A stretch of 64,000 bases of DNA from Candidatus Delongbacteria bacterium (GTDB lineage Bacteria; CAIWAD01), in assembly GCA_041675285.1 (NCBI GenBank), contig JBAYTZ010000001.1, positions 310,001 through 374,000 of the forward strand. Direction: 5' to 3'. The notes beneath the pieces were generated by a model. The model made no database searches. It had not been told where the DNA came from and saw nothing but the letters and a program-made list of their open reading frames with translations. The translations under genes and the position numbers were made by a program. Below, piece after piece: positions 27,738 to 42,492 of the stretch. Numbering within the stretch: the stretch's first letter is position 1; every line of letters begins with the position of its first letter.

Positions 27738-28718
27738 GTGAAAGCCATCCTGCCCGTCGCCGGCAAGGGCACGCGCCTGCGGCCCCTGGCCCACACCTAT
27801 CCCAAGGCCCTCATTCCCATCGCCGGCCGCCCGATGATCAACTGGATCCTCGACCCGCTGGTGGAGGCGGGGCTGGACGAGGCGGTGTTCATCGTGGGCT
27901 GGCTGGGGGCTGAGATCGAAGCCCATGTCCGGCAGCACTATCACCACCTGAACTTGAGTTTCGTGCCCCAAGGCGAGATGCTGGGCCTGGGCCACGCGAT
28001 CTTCCTCGGCCTGCAGCCGGGCGACCAGGAAGTGTTCATCATCCTGGGCGACACGCTCTTCGAGGCGGACATCGCGGCCATCCGCGCCGCGCCGCACTCG
28101 GTGCTGGGCGTGAAGGAAGTGGCCGATCCGCGCCGCTTCGGCGTGGCCGAACTCAGCCAGGGCCGGATCGTCCGGCTGGTGGAGAAGCCGGCGGAGCCGC
28201 GCAGCAACCTGGCGCTCATCGGACTCTACAACATCAAGGACGGCGGGACCCTGCACGGTGTGCTGGAGCGGATGATCCGCGACGACATCCGCACCCGGGG
28301 CGAGTACCAGATCACCGACGCCCTGCAGCAGATGATCGACCGCGGCCACGTCTTCGAGCCCTGGGGCATCGAGGGCTGGTACGACTGCGGCAAGAAGGAC
28401 ACCCTGCTGGAGACCAACCGTCACTACCTCAGCCGGCTGGACAAGCGGCGCGAGGCCGTCCGGGTGGGGGACAGCCTGTTGATTCCCCCCGTCCACGTGG
28501 GGGAGGGCGTGCGCCTCTCGCGCTCCATCGTGGGTCCCAACGTCAGCGTGGGGGACGGGGCGGACATTCGCGACGCCGTGGTGGAGGATTCGCTCCTCTG
28601 CGAAGGCGTGCACCTGCAGGGAGTGGTGCTCAAGGACGCCGTGCTGGGCCGGGACGCGCTGGTGCGTCAGCCCGCCCGCGCCCTGCACCTCTCGGACAAC
28701 ACGGAAGTGGACGGCTAG
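27738..28718 (+). CDS. Sugar-1-phosphate nucleotidyltransferase (RmlA/GlmU-like, with left-handed helix tail)
   Basis: 326 residues. The N-terminus MKAILPVAGKGTRLRPLAHTYPKALIPIAGRP is the nucleotide-binding signature of NTP transferases. GDTLFEADI supplies the metal-binding Asp, and LVEKPAEPRSNLALIGLYNI with GEYQITDALQQMI is typical of glucose-1-phosphate thymidylyl/uridylyltransferases. A C-terminal hexapeptide-repeat segment (PPVHVGEGVRLSRSIVGPNVSVGDGADI) forms part of a left-handed beta helix. It activates a sugar for glycan synthesis; the exact sugar and nucleotide cannot be assigned. The GTG start follows GGAAGGACGTCC. metK follows 40 bases later. Confidence 0.85.
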   Translation: MKAILPVAGKGTRLRPLAHTYPKALIPIAGRPMINWILDPLVEAGLDEAVFIVGWLGAEIEAHVRQHYHHLNLSFVPQGEMLGLGHAIFLGLQPGDQEVFIILGDTLFEADIAAIRAAPHSVLGVKEVADPRRFGVAELSQGRIVRLVEKPAEPRSNLALIGLYNIKDGGTLHGVLERMIRDDIRTRGEYQITDALQQMIDRGHVFEPWGIEGWYDCGKKDTLLETNRHYLSRLDKRREAVRVGDSLLIPPVHVGEGVRLSRSIVGPNVSVGDGADIRDAVVEDSLLCEGVHLQGVVLKDAVLGRDALVRQPARALHLSDNTEVDG

Positions 28719-28758
28719 GCGAGGCGATCCTCGCCGTCAGCGTAGAAAGGACCGCAAC

Positions 28759-29997
<1,239 letters not shown>

Positions 29998-30070
29998 CGC
30001 CGGCGGCAGACCACGTGTCCGGGCCGGCCGGCAACAGCATGAGAACCAGAACGAGGATGAAGGGACCCAG

Positions 30071-31480
<1,410 letters not shown>

Positions 31481-31488
31481 TCCCCGGC

Positions 31489-31514
31489 GCCCGCGGTCCC
31501 TTGGGGCCGCGGGC
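31489..31514 (+). terminator. Hairpin after ahcY
   Basis: GCCCGCGG (31489-31496) pairs with CCGCGGGC (31507-31514), with an inner CCC/GGG extension. There is no T tract, so termination would need Rho or be partial. Confidence 0.5.
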
Positions 31515-31547
31515 GACCTGTTCCCCCCCCCAAACCGGGGAGTTGGC

Positions 31548-33494
31548 ATGCGTCTGCGCCTGAACCCCTGTTCCCGACTCCCGTTCCTACTCCTGCTGCT
31601 CGGTTGGGTCTCCTGCGCCCTGAAGGACCCGGCCGGCACCTCCTGGACCACGGCCCTGACCGTGGAGGCCCAGCCTGAGACCCTGCGCGTCGCGCGCATC
31701 CTCGAGAATCCCAACACCCTGCTGGAGGGCGACTCGCTGCTGGTGTTCCGCCAGGAGCTGGATGTCAGCTACGCGCGGCTGGGGGACAGCCTGGGCTGGG
31801 AGGGCGTGCATCAGACCCTGCGGCTGGAGCTGGGTCCCCTGGACCTGCACGGACTGGGCTCCGTCCCGCTGGCGCTGCCCTTCACGGCGGCTTGGCCGCA
31901 GTACGCCGCCTGGGTGGGCCAGCAGACCCAGATTTCAGGCCAGGCCGAATTCAGCCAGCTGCTGACCCTGCCCGACTGGTCCGAGCTGGACTGGGTGGCC
32001 TATTCCCAGGCCGGGTTCCGCCTGGACCTGCTCCACCACTGGCCCTTTCCCCTGCAGTGGCTGGAAGTGGAACTGCTCAACGCCCAGGACCAGCGCCTGG
32101 GGCTGACTCACTGGGAGCCCGCCGGCGGCCTGCCGCCGGAGCAGGCCCTGCAATCCAATCTGCTCGTCAGCGGCCTGCTCACCCGGGCCAGCCGCCTGCG
32201 GCTCAGAGCCCGCCACCTGCCCATGGCGGCCCCGGCCCTGATCCAGGACGGCGCCCTGAACCTGACCCTGACCCAAACCATGGGCCTGGCGGATTCCGCC
32301 CGCGCCCGGCTGCCCGAGCTGCAGCTGGTCTGGAGCGATTCCGTCTGGACGGCCTCGCGCCTGCGCATCCTGAGCGCACTCACGGCCCCGGCCCGCCTGC
32401 GGCTGGCCGCCGTCAATGAGCTGCCCGTGCCCCTGGACCTGGAGCTGGAACTGCCCCAGCTGCGTACGGGCGCCGGCGACGGACTGGGCCTGGCCCTCAG
32501 CGTTCCTGCCCTGGGAACGGCCCAGACGCTGGAGGAGCCCGGTTCCCTGCTGGTGGAGGACGCCGACGGACTGGACTGGCTGGACGTGCAGGGCCTGGGT
32601 CGAACCCCGGCCAGCGCCGGGTTGGTGACGGTGCGCGCCCGCGACGCCCTGCGACTGGATCTGGAGGTGGAGCCGCTGGAGCTGGAGGAGTTCGAGGGCT
32701 GGTTCCTGCAGGAATGGCGCGTGCCCTTCGCGGCCTCCGAGACTCCGGTGGAGGAGTGGCCCGTGGAGCTGGCGGCGCTGGATCTGCGCGGTCTGGAGTT
32801 GCGCCTGCACCTGGAGAACCAGGACGGACCCGACCTCGAGGGCCACTTCGAGCTGCGGGCCACGGACAGCCGGCTGGGTCTGCCCGACACGCTCTTCGTC
32901 TCCGACCTGGATCTGCAGGCCGCCGACACCCTGCTGCTGCTGGGCGGCGCCGACCGGCTGATCGCGCGTCTGCCGCGCCACCTGGGACTGGAGGGCTACT
33001 ACCGCGTGCCGGCGGGCAGCGTCGTGCACGTGCGGCGCGAGAGCCGCGTGGGACTCAGCGCCCTCAGCCTGCCCGCCCGGGCCCAGGTGAACGGCCTGCA
33101 CTGGCAGAGTCTGCCCGAGCGCCACGAGGACTCCCTGCCCGAAGAGGCGGAGCAGGTCCGGCTGCAGGGCGAGGTGGAGAACCGCCTGCCCGCGGGCGGC
33201 ACGGTCCACGGCTGGGTGGCCGCCGCCGTGGACGGCGTGCGGGTTCCGCTCTTTGAACTGGAGATCGCCGCCGCCGGTTGGGACGGCAGCCAGGCGGAGC
33301 CCGTGCTCAGCCAGCTGGAACTGGAGCTCAGCGCAGCAGCTCTGGACGTGTTGCGCGGCGGGTCCTGGATCCTCTGGTACGAGTTCGAGGCGCAGCCCGG
33401 CGCCGGGACGGTGGAGATCCACGCCGACCAGTGGCTGGCCCTGCGGGCGCGGATCCAGGTCCTGGTGGACGTGACGGTGGAGGGCGGGGAATGA
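31548..33494 (+). CDS. Large lipoprotein of unknown function
   Basis: 648 residues. A hydrophobic signal ends in the lipobox GWVSC (Cys23). The body is rich in Leu/Glu beta-strand patterns (repeated LDLELELPQ, LRLRARHL) and no known domain was recognised. The next gene overlaps its stop (ATGA) and encodes an outer-membrane-like barrel, followed by an ABC ATPase, so the product probably belongs to an envelope system in this lineage. Orthologue distribution cannot be judged from the sequence. Confidence 0.72.
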   Translation: MRLRLNPCSRLPFLLLLLGWVSCALKDPAGTSWTTALTVEAQPETLRVARILENPNTLLEGDSLLVFRQELDVSYARLGDSLGWEGVHQTLRLELGPLDLHGLGSVPLALPFTAAWPQYAAWVGQQTQISGQAEFSQLLTLPDWSELDWVAYSQAGFRLDLLHHWPFPLQWLEVELLNAQDQRLGLTHWEPAGGLPPEQALQSNLLVSGLLTRASRLRLRARHLPMAAPALIQDGALNLTLTQTMGLADSARARLPELQLVWSDSVWTASRLRILSALTAPARLRLAAVNELPVPLDLELELPQLRTGAGDGLGLALSVPALGTAQTLEEPGSLLVEDADGLDWLDVQGLGRTPASAGLVTVRARDALRLDLEVEPLELEEFEGWFLQEWRVPFAASETPVEEWPVELAALDLRGLELRLHLENQDGPDLEGHFELRATDSRLGLPDTLFVSDLDLQAADTLLLLGGADRLIARLPRHLGLEGYYRVPAGSVVHVRRESRVGLSALSLPARAQVNGLHWQSLPERHEDSLPEEAEQVRLQGEVENRLPAGGTVHGWVAAAVDGVRVPLFELEIAAAGWDGSQAEPVLSQLELELSAAALDVLRGGSWILWYEFEAQPGAGTVEIHADQWLALRARIQVLVDVTVEGGE

Positions 33495-34752
33495 ACCGGC
33501 TCCGCTTCCTGCGCTCTTTGGGCCTGGGCGTTGGCCTTGGCCTTGGCCACCTGCTGCTCGCGACCCCGCCGGTCCGGGCCGGCGTGCTGCCCGGCGCCTC
33601 GCGCCTGCAGGAGCCCCTGGCCGGCGCCCTGTTCCTGACCCCCGTGCTGCCGCCCGGCCCCGCCGCCTTCAGTCTGGGCTGGAACGGCTCCGCCTCGCTG
33701 CGCAGTGACCACCTCTCCCCGGCCCTCTGGAACCGCTACGCCGGCCGGCGGCTGGAGGAGCGGGACAAGCGCGAGTTGCTGGCGGAGCTGGGATCCACGC
33801 TGACCACGCGCGCCGAGGCCCGCCTGGTCCTGCTGGAGGGTGCCTGGAACCGGCCGGACGGGAGCCGGCTGGGCGCCTGCTTGGAGCATCTGGCCAGCGC
33901 GTCGCAGCAGCTGGACGCCACCCTGCTGGAGACCGTGCTGCTGGGCAACGACCCCACTCAAGCGCTGGTGGTGCGGCAGGCCGAGCTGGGAGGCGAGGTC
34001 CTGCAGCGGCTGCGGCTGGCCTGGAGCCGGCCCCTGCCCGCTGACTGGGCCGCGCACCTGGGTTTGGGCACGCTGGAGGGCGGGCTGGGCCTGTTCGTCG
34101 AGCAGGGCAGCTGGCTGTCCCGCACCCGCGCTTTCCAGGCCCGGGCGGAAGCGCTCCAGGGCCAGGTGTCCGCCCGCTTCGAACACGAGCAGGAGAGCGC
34201 GGGACCGGGCCTGGGCTGGGGTCTGGATCTGGGCGCCCGGGGCAGCCTGCCCCTGGCTGGCCGACCGCTGTTCCTGCACGCCGCCCTGCGCGGCCTGCCC
34301 CACCTGCAGGTCTGGCGCCAGGTGCAGCGCACCACCCGGAGCTACGAACTGCCCGCCACGCCCGTGGACGCGACCTTCGACTACGAGGCCTTCAGCGTGG
34401 AGCTGCTGGACAGCACGTGGACGCGCTCCGCCCACGACCTGCACCTCAGCCGGCGGCCGGGCTGGCTGCTGGGCCTGGACTGGACGGCCGGCCGCTGGCG
34501 GCACAGCCTGCTGGGCGAACAACTGCCCGAGGACGCCCGGGGGGCGGGCCTGCGCCGGCTCTCGGCGGCCAGCCGCCTGGCGATTGGGCCGTGGTTCGGC
34601 CGGCTGGAACTGGCGGGCGGCGCCGGACGCGGGCCGGCCCTGGGCGCCGAGGCGGGCTTCACCAGCCGGCACTGGAGCCTGGTCCTGGGCGGGACGGGCT
34701 TCGCCGGCCTGGGCGCCCAGTCCCGGGGCGGGCAACTGGGCCTGGAGTGCCG

Positions 34753-34768
<16 letters not shown>
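33491..34768 (+). CDS. Probable outer-membrane beta-barrel protein
   Basis: 425 residues. The signal peptide (~1-29, ending PPVRA) is followed by alternating strands such as GLGWGLDLGARGSLPL and HWSLVLGGTGFAGLGAQSRGGQLGLECRWLLN at the C-terminus, typical of a barrel. Its first ~80 residues (GASRLQEPLAGALFLTPVLPPGPAAFSLG) resemble DUF5723-like exported proteins. The ATG overlaps the stop of the lipoprotein gene and its end overlaps the ABC gene, so the three are one translationally coupled operon. Confidence 0.7.
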
Positions 34769-35454
<686 letters not shown>

Positions 35455-35853
35455 GCGCCCGTCTCCCCGCGCCCGCCGCCGGATGCGGCGGAACTCCCGA
35501 AAAAACAAACCCGATCCAAAAAAAACCCTTGTCCAACTGAATTTCAGCTTTGGCGATGCCGACAAGACGGAAGCCGAAGTCCGGCGGATCCGTTTGGCGG
35601 ACCCGCCCGTCGGCCCTTGGGCGGTTGAGCTCGTTCAAGGCTTGGTGATGAGGGCGGTTGGGACGCCCCGGGGCGGGGCGGTCGGGTGTGCAGCCCAGGG
35701 TCCATCCGGAGTGGGTTGCACAGGATCGCGGTCAACTCTGCGCGGCCTCAACTGAACTGTGTGTGCCTTCACACCCACACATGGCTCCGGGCTGGACGGT
35801 CCGGGACGAGTTCCCGGAATCCGCGCCGGCCTGTTGAAGTGGAGGACGGACTC
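35455..35853. other. 399-base gene-free gap
   Basis: It contains a 7-bp hairpin without T tract (CCGCCGC/GCGGCGG, 35473-35491), then an A-rich block around 35500-35530 that stands out from the GC-rich surroundings and probably marks a promoter or leader. No frame has a ribosome site until GGAGGACGGACTC before 35854. Confidence 0.5.
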
Positions 35854-38800
35854 ATGAAGATCTTCAGTTCCGGGCTGGCGGGGGTTCTGCTGACGGCCGC
35901 GCTGGCCGCCGCGGAGCCGCCCCAGATTCAGCCCATCCCCGACTGGGTCATCGAAGAGGACGCCATGCTGACGGTGTCCATCGAGGTCCAGGATCCCGAT
36001 TCGGACACCTTCCTCTTCTGGGTGGAGACCGACACGCCCAGCATGACCGTCAACTTCGACGAGGAAAACCTGCAGGTCCACTGCCAACCGGCCGCCAACT
36101 GGAGCGGCCGGGCCGTGGTCACCGTGGGCGTGGACGACCGGGAGGAGGCCCGCACCCTGACCACCGAGGAGTTCGAGATCCTGGTGACTCCGGTGAACGA
36201 CTGCCCGCGGCGCTACACGAGCGTGCCCGACATCATCCTCAACCTGGTGGAGGACCAGTGCCTGGAGCTCAGCCCCGCCACGCTCCGGGCCTTCTTCCGC
36301 GACTCCGACTGGAACTTCGAGGGCGACACGCTGGACTTCGAGAACCTGGTGTTCTCCGCCGGAACCGTGGAGGCCACGGCGGGCGGCTGGCGCCTCTGTC
36401 CCGCGGCCAACTGGAACGGCAACGCGTCGCTTAGCCTGCGGGCCACTGACGGCGAGTGCGCCATCAATTCCAGCATCACGGCCCGGGTGGTGGCGGTCAA
36501 CGACTGCCCCGTCCAGGTGGCCGAGTGGGAGCCGGTCAACGGCTTCGAGGACACGGACCTCGTGCTGACGGACCTGCTGGACGCCTTCAGCGACGTGGAC
36601 AACGACAACCTGAACTTCTGCATCATCGACGACGGCATGAACGGCTTCAGCACCGACTGGAACCGCTCGGGCACCCTGACCCTGCATCCGCCCGCGGAGA
36701 TGAGCGGCACTTGGTCGATCTACATCTGTGTCACGGACGGCACCTGCCAGCTGGGCGACGAGCTGGTGGTCACCCTGGCGCCCGTGAACGATCCGCCGGC
36801 CCTGCCCGCCGCGGTCAATCTGACGCTGGACGAGGACGGCAGCCTGATCCGCTCTTTCCCGGTCAGCGACGTGGACAGCCCGGATGTCTTCGTGACCGTG
36901 AGCTCCAGCGCGCCGGAACTGACGGCCTCCTGGAACGCCGTCTCGGGCCTGCACGTCCAGCCGCTGGCCGACTGGAACGGCGCGGCCACGCTGACCGTGC
37001 GGGCCTGCGACGCCCCCGATGACGGCGGCGCCTGCAGCCAGGTGCTGCTGCCGGTCACGGTGAATCCCGTCAACGATGCGCCTGTGCTGGCGGCCCTGGC
37101 GGACACGCTGCTGGCCGAGGACGGCCTGCTGACCCTGCGGCCGGACTTCACGGACGTGGATTCCCCCAGCCTCACCGTCCACGCCACCAGCGGAGCCGCC
37201 GAGTTGGCCGTGCAGTGGCTGGAGGCGAGCGGCGAATTGAGCTTGAGTCCCGCTGCCGACTGGTTCGGCTCGACCCAGGTGACCGTGAATGTGGAAGACG
37301 AGCAGGGCGCTGAGGCCCAGGCCGAGTTCCAGGTCCTGGTGAGCGCCGTGAACGATGCGCCCGTGCTGCCCGCCGCCCAGGCCCTGGCGCTGGACGAGGA
37401 CGGCAGCCTGCAGCTGGCCTGGCCCATCCTGGACGTGGACGGCCCGCAGCTGGACGTCGAGGTGGTCTCGAACACGGCGGGCCTGAGCGCCCAGTGGCTG
37501 GAGTCGGGTGAGTTGCGGTTGCTGGCCGTCGACGACTGGAACGGCGCGGCTGAGCTGACCCTGACCGCCTGCGACGGCGCTCCCGAGCTGCCGGCCTGCG
37601 TGCAGCAGACCCTGGCGGTGAACGTGCAACCTGTGAACGACGGCCCCACCATCAGCGAGCTGGGTCCCGTCAGCCTGCCCGAGGACGGCCTGCTGGAGCT
37701 GCCCGTCAGCCTGGAGGACATCGACTCCGCCGAGCTGAGCGTGGAGGTCGCCAGCAGCGCGCCGGAACTGGCCGTGCTCTGGCTGGACGAGGGCGCGCTG
37801 CGCCTGACGCCGGCCGCCGACTGGAACGGCCAGGCCCAGTTGACCCTGACGGTGAACGACGGCGCGGCGCGCACGCTGGCCCAGGCGGTCTTCACGGCCA
37901 CCGTGCTGCCGGTGAACGACGCGCCCGTGCTGCCCGCGGCCCTGCCGCTGGAGATGGCGGAGGACGGCAGCCTGGAGGTGGAATTCGCGCCCCAGGACGT
38001 GGACGGCCCCCAGTCCAACGTGACCCTGACCTGCGACAGCGCGGCCGTGAGCCTGACCTGGCTGCCCGAGAGCGGACGCCTGCGCATCGTGCCGGCGGCG
38101 GACTGGTCCGGTGAGGCCCAGATCCAGGTGACGGTCTGCGACGGCGACGCCCAGGCCGAGCTCTGCGCCGGGCGCGTGCTGAACCTGACGGTCCTGCCCT
38201 TGAACGACGCCCCCGTGCTGCCCGAGTTGGCGGCCCTGGAGATGAACGAGGACGCCGCCCTGTTGGTGGACGTGCCCGTCCTGGACGTGGACGGCCCGGC
38301 CAGCGAGTGGACGGTGAGCTGCGACCAGCCGCAGGTGAGCGTTGCCTGGCTGCCCGAGAGCGGGCGCCTGCAGATCCATCCCGAGGCGGACTGGAACGGC
38401 CAGGCCCTTGTGAGTCTGGCGGTTTGCGACGGCGATCCCGTCACCCCGCTCTGCGACCAGCTCAGCCTGGCCCTGACCGTGCACGCCGTCAACGACGCGC
38501 CGCTCATCGACGCCCTGGCGGACCAGACCCTGCCCGAGGACAGCACGCTCAGCCTGCCCGTGGTCCTGCATGACATCGATTCGGGCGAGCTCTTCGTGAC
38601 CACCGCCATCGACCGCGCGGAGGTGAACCTGCTCTGGCTGCCCGAAGAGCGCCTGCTGCAGGTGACGCCCCAGGCCGACTGGTCCGGTCAGGCTCAGGTG
38701 ACGATCACCGTGAGCGACGAGGCGGCGCGCCTGCTGGCCGCCACGAGCTTCCAGCTGACCGTGCTGCCCGTGAACGACGCCCCCGTGCTGGCCGACCCGG

Positions 38801-39960
38801 GCGCCCTGCTGGTGGTGGAGGACACGCCGAGCCTGGTGACCCTCGACGCCAGCGACGTGGACGGCCCCACCCTGGCGATCAGCGTGCTGTGTGACACGCC
38901 CGAGCTGCAGGCGACCTGGCTGCCCGAGAGCGGCCAGCTGGAGCTGGTGCCCGCGGCCAACTGGACGGGACAGGCGCAGCTGACGCTGCGGGCCTGCGAC
39001 GAGCATCCCGACACGCCGGCCTGCGCCGAGCTCCTGGTCGCGGTGACGGTGAGCGCGCAGAATGACGCGCCCTGGATCGGCGAGGTGGCGGACCAGACTC
39101 TGTCCGAGGACAGCAGCCTGCAGCTCGCGCTCGAGCTGTCCGACGTGGACAGCCAGGAACTCGTCCTGGGCTGGAGCGTGGAGCCCGCCGTCCTGGAGTT
39201 GACCTGGGACGCCCAGGCGGGCCAGCTGAGTCTGGCGCCCGTGGCTGACTGGCACGGCGCCTGTACGGTGACCTTGAGCCTGGATGACCAGACGGAGCGC
39301 ACGGTGGTGGAGCGCAGCTTCAGCGTGACCGTCAGCCCCGTGAACGACGCGCCCTACGTCCGGCCCTGCGTGGAGTGGACCTGCGGCGTGGTGGAGGACG
39401 CAGCGGGCTTCCGCGAGCAGCTGCTGGCGGGCGGCCTGACCGTGGACCTGGCCGACGTGGACGGCGACGGACTGGAACTGGTCTGGTTCGTGGACGGCGC
39501 CGAAGTGGCCCGGCACGCCGTCAGCGCGGGGGCGGACACCCTGTCCTGCTGGAGCCTGCCCGCCCCGCCGGCGGACCTGCTGGCCGGCAACATCGTGCTG
39601 CACGCCGAGCTGAGCGACGGCACGGTTTCCCTCAACCCGGGCGGCGCGACCTGCGCCTGGGAACTGGACTTCAGCGGCCTGAGCGGCACCACGCCGCTTG
39701 TGCTGGCCCTCGAGCCGGCCTGGCCCAATCCCTTCAACCCGTCCACGCGCCTGCCCTTCGTGCTGGCGGCGGCGGGACCGGTGCGGCTGGCGGTCTACGA
39801 CCTGCGCGGCGCCCAAGTGGCCGTGCTGGCGGAGGGCTGGCGGGCCGCGGGTCGGCACGAAGTGCGCTGGGAGGCGGGACGCCTGGCCAGCGGCGTCTAC
39901 CTAGCCGTGCTGGAGACGGGCGGCGAGCGCCGCGTCCAGCGCCTGACCCTGCTCAAGTAA
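35854..39960 (+). CDS. Giant T9SS-secreted protein with tandem cadherin-like (NDAP/DxDG) repeats
   Basis: 1368 residues. The signal peptide (~1-20, ending AALAAA) is followed by roughly twelve repeats of ~95 residues, each ending in a VNDAPV-type linker (coding positions near 36195, 36497, 36784, 37069, 37348, 37634, 37913, 38200, 38488, 38770, 39058, 39340). Within each repeat a DVD(G/S) motif and a (A/D)DWNG or DWSG motif recur, as in calcium-binding cadherin/VCBS-like domains. The C-terminus carries LALEPAWPNPFNPSTRLPF and RRVQRLTLLK, a T9SS type A sorting tail. It is likely a cell-surface adhesin or matrix protein. The start has a strong GGAGG. Upstream frame extensions lack one. Confidence 0.88.
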   Translation: MKIFSSGLAGVLLTAALAAAEPPQIQPIPDWVIEEDAMLTVSIEVQDPDSDTFLFWVETDTPSMTVNFDEENLQVHCQPAANWSGRAVVTVGVDDREEARTLTTEEFEILVTPVNDCPRRYTSVPDIILNLVEDQCLELSPATLRAFFRDSDWNFEGDTLDFENLVFSAGTVEATAGGWRLCPAANWNGNASLSLRATDGECAINSSITARVVAVNDCPVQVAEWEPVNGFEDTDLVLTDLLDAFSDVDNDNLNFCIIDDGMNGFSTDWNRSGTLTLHPPAEMSGTWSIYICVTDGTCQLGDELVVTLAPVNDPPALPAAVNLTLDEDGSLIRSFPVSDVDSPDVFVTVSSSAPELTASWNAVSGLHVQPLADWNGAATLTVRACDAPDDGGACSQVLLPVTVNPVNDAPVLAALADTLLAEDGLLTLRPDFTDVDSPSLTVHATSGAAELAVQWLEASGELSLSPAADWFGSTQVTVNVEDEQGAEAQAEFQVLVSAVNDAPVLPAAQALALDEDGSLQLAWPILDVDGPQLDVEVVSNTAGLSAQWLESGELRLLAVDDWNGAAELTLTACDGAPELPACVQQTLAVNVQPVNDGPTISELGPVSLPEDGLLELPVSLEDIDSAELSVEVASSAPELAVLWLDEGALRLTPAADWNGQAQLTLTVNDGAARTLAQAVFTATVLPVNDAPVLPAALPLEMAEDGSLEVEFAPQDVDGPQSNVTLTCDSAAVSLTWLPESGRLRIVPAADWSGEAQIQVTVCDGDAQAELCAGRVLNLTVLPLNDAPVLPELAALEMNEDAALLVDVPVLDVDGPASEWTVSCDQPQVSVAWLPESGRLQIHPEADWNGQALVSLAVCDGDPVTPLCDQLSLALTVHAVNDAPLIDALADQTLPEDSTLSLPVVLHDIDSGELFVTTAIDRAEVNLLWLPEERLLQVTPQADWSGQAQVTITVSDEAARLLAATSFQLTVLPVNDAPVLADPGALLVVEDTPSLVTLDASDVDGPTLAISVLCDTPELQATWLPESGQLELVPAANWTGQAQLTLRACDEHPDTPACAELLVAVTVSAQNDAPWIGEVADQTLSEDSSLQLALELSDVDSQELVLGWSVEPAVLELTWDAQAGQLSLAPVADWHGACTVTLSLDDQTERTVVERSFSVTVSPVNDAPYVRPCVEWTCGVVEDAAGFREQLLAGGLTVDLADVDGDGLELVWFVDGAEVARHAVSAGADTLSCWSLPAPPADLLAGNIVLHAELSDGTVSLNPGGATCAWELDFSGLSGTTPLVLALEPAWPNPFNPSTRLPFVLAAAGPVRLAVYDLRGAQVAVLAEGWRAAGRHEVRWEAGRLASGVYLAVLETGGERRVQRLTLLK

Positions 39961-39983
39961 GCGACGGCATCCCGGAAGGCTCC

Positions 39984-40018
39984 AGCCCCGCGCGGCATCC
40001 ACCGCGCGGGGCTTTTTC
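39984..40018 (+). terminator. Strong terminator after the giant repeat protein
   Basis: AGCCCCGCGCGG (39984-39995) pairs with CCGCGCGGGGCT (40002-40013), followed by TTTTTC. Confidence 0.93.
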
Positions 40019-40078
40019 TACCTTGGAGCCGGCGCGCCGTGTGTCACGGCGGGCCGGGGGGAGGCGGGCCTGTTTCGA

Positions 40079-40978
40079 GTGCTGGACTATTTCTTCCTGA
40101 CGCGGCCGGTCCTGGTGGCCGTGGTCTGGATCTTCCCCCTGGTGGGCGCCCGCGGCCTGGACGGGCACGGGCTGGAGCTGGCCCTGCTGCTGGCCCAGTG
40201 CGCGGGCCTGGCGGGCAGCGCCTTCGTGCTGAACCAGCTGCACGACCAGGAGGGGGACCGGGTCAACCGCAAGTGTGAATCCCTGGCCCGGGGACTGGTC
40301 AGCCCGCGCGGGGCGCGAATCCTGCTGGCCGGCCTGCTGGCCGGGGGCCTGGCGGCGGCCGCCTGGCTGGGACCCTGGCACCTGGGCGCGGCCCTGGTTT
40401 TCTTCCTGCTTGCGGCCGTGGGCTACAACCTGCCGCCCCTGGTGGCCAAGGACCACCCCGTCCGGGCCCTGGCCCTGGCGGCGCCGGCCTACCTGCTGTT
40501 GGTGCTGCAGGGAGCGGCCTTGGAGGGCCGGCTGGCGTTGGCGCTGGCGCCTTTCGGCGCGCTGCCCGTGGTGCTGGCCGGGTTGTCCCTCAGCCTGCTG
40601 GCCACCGTGCCCGATCTGGCCGGAGACCGGCGGGCCGGCAAGCGCACCTGGGCCGTGAGCTACGGCGCGGATTCGGCCTGGCGCGCCGCCCTGCTCCTGA
40701 TGGGCGCGGCGGCCCTGCTGGCCCTGGCGGGCCGGGACGGCCAGGTGGGGTTGCCCGCGCTGTTCTCGGCGCTGCTGATGGCCTGGGGGCGCGGGGAAGG
40801 GGAATCCGGCCGGGCCGTGGCCGTGCTGCGCTGGTCCGTGGCCATTCAGGGCCTGGCCCTGGCGCCGTCCTGGCCGCGGCTCTGTCTGGCCCTGCTGCTG
40901 CTCGGCTGGCTGTCGCGCTTCTATTACCGCCGCCGTTTTCAAATGAGTTACCCCAGCCTGGGGTGGGAAAGGAAGTGA
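40079..40978 (+). CDS. UbiA-family prenyltransferase
   Basis: 299 residues, about eight to nine membrane helices. The two Asp-rich motifs of the family are present: NQLHDQEGD (Asn52, Asp56, Asp60) and DLAGDRRAGK (Asp179, Asp183), which hold the prenyl diphosphate via Mg2+. The acceptor (quinone ring, heme, tocopherol-like or lipid) cannot be named. The family includes MenA, and NrfH would need menaquinone, but the match is not specific. The GTG start is the only reasonable one. cysS follows four bases later. Confidence 0.82.
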   Translation: MLDYFFLTRPVLVAVVWIFPLVGARGLDGHGLELALLLAQCAGLAGSAFVLNQLHDQEGDRVNRKCESLARGLVSPRGARILLAGLLAGGLAAAAWLGPWHLGAALVFFLLAAVGYNLPPLVAKDHPVRALALAAPAYLLLVLQGAALEGRLALALAPFGALPVVLAGLSLSLLATVPDLAGDRRAGKRTWAVSYGADSAWRAALLLMGAAALLALAGRDGQVGLPALFSALLMAWGRGEGESGRAVAVLRWSVAIQGLALAPSWPRLCLALLLLGWLSRFYYRRRFQMSYPSLGWERK

Positions 40979-40982
40979 GTCC

Positions 40983-42383
<1,401 letters not shown>

Positions 42384-42444
42384 GCCGGGCGGCGGGCCGG
42401 ACAAAGGCCGGCGCGCGCCAAACGGACTCCTTCGGACCATACGA

Positions 42445-42472
42445 AAAGGGCCGTCCCGAGGGACGGCCCTTT
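42445..42472. terminator. Bidirectional terminator between cysS and rpsT
   Basis: A perfect 12-bp stem (AAAGGGCCGTCC, 42445-42456, with GGACGGCCCTTT, 42461-42472) with A and T runs on either side serves the two convergent genes. Confidence 0.92.
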
Positions 42473-42492
42473 CAGAACCGGTGAAGCCGGGA

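Noticed and set aside
28719..28758. SAM riboswitch before metK
   Set aside because: The gap is only 40 bases and contains a normal ribosome site, with no room for the fold.
35635..39858. 1407-codon open frame antisense to the giant repeat protein
   Set aside because: It lacks a plausible start, is Gln/Ala/Gly/Arg-rich, and follows from the GC-biased third positions of the real repeat gene.
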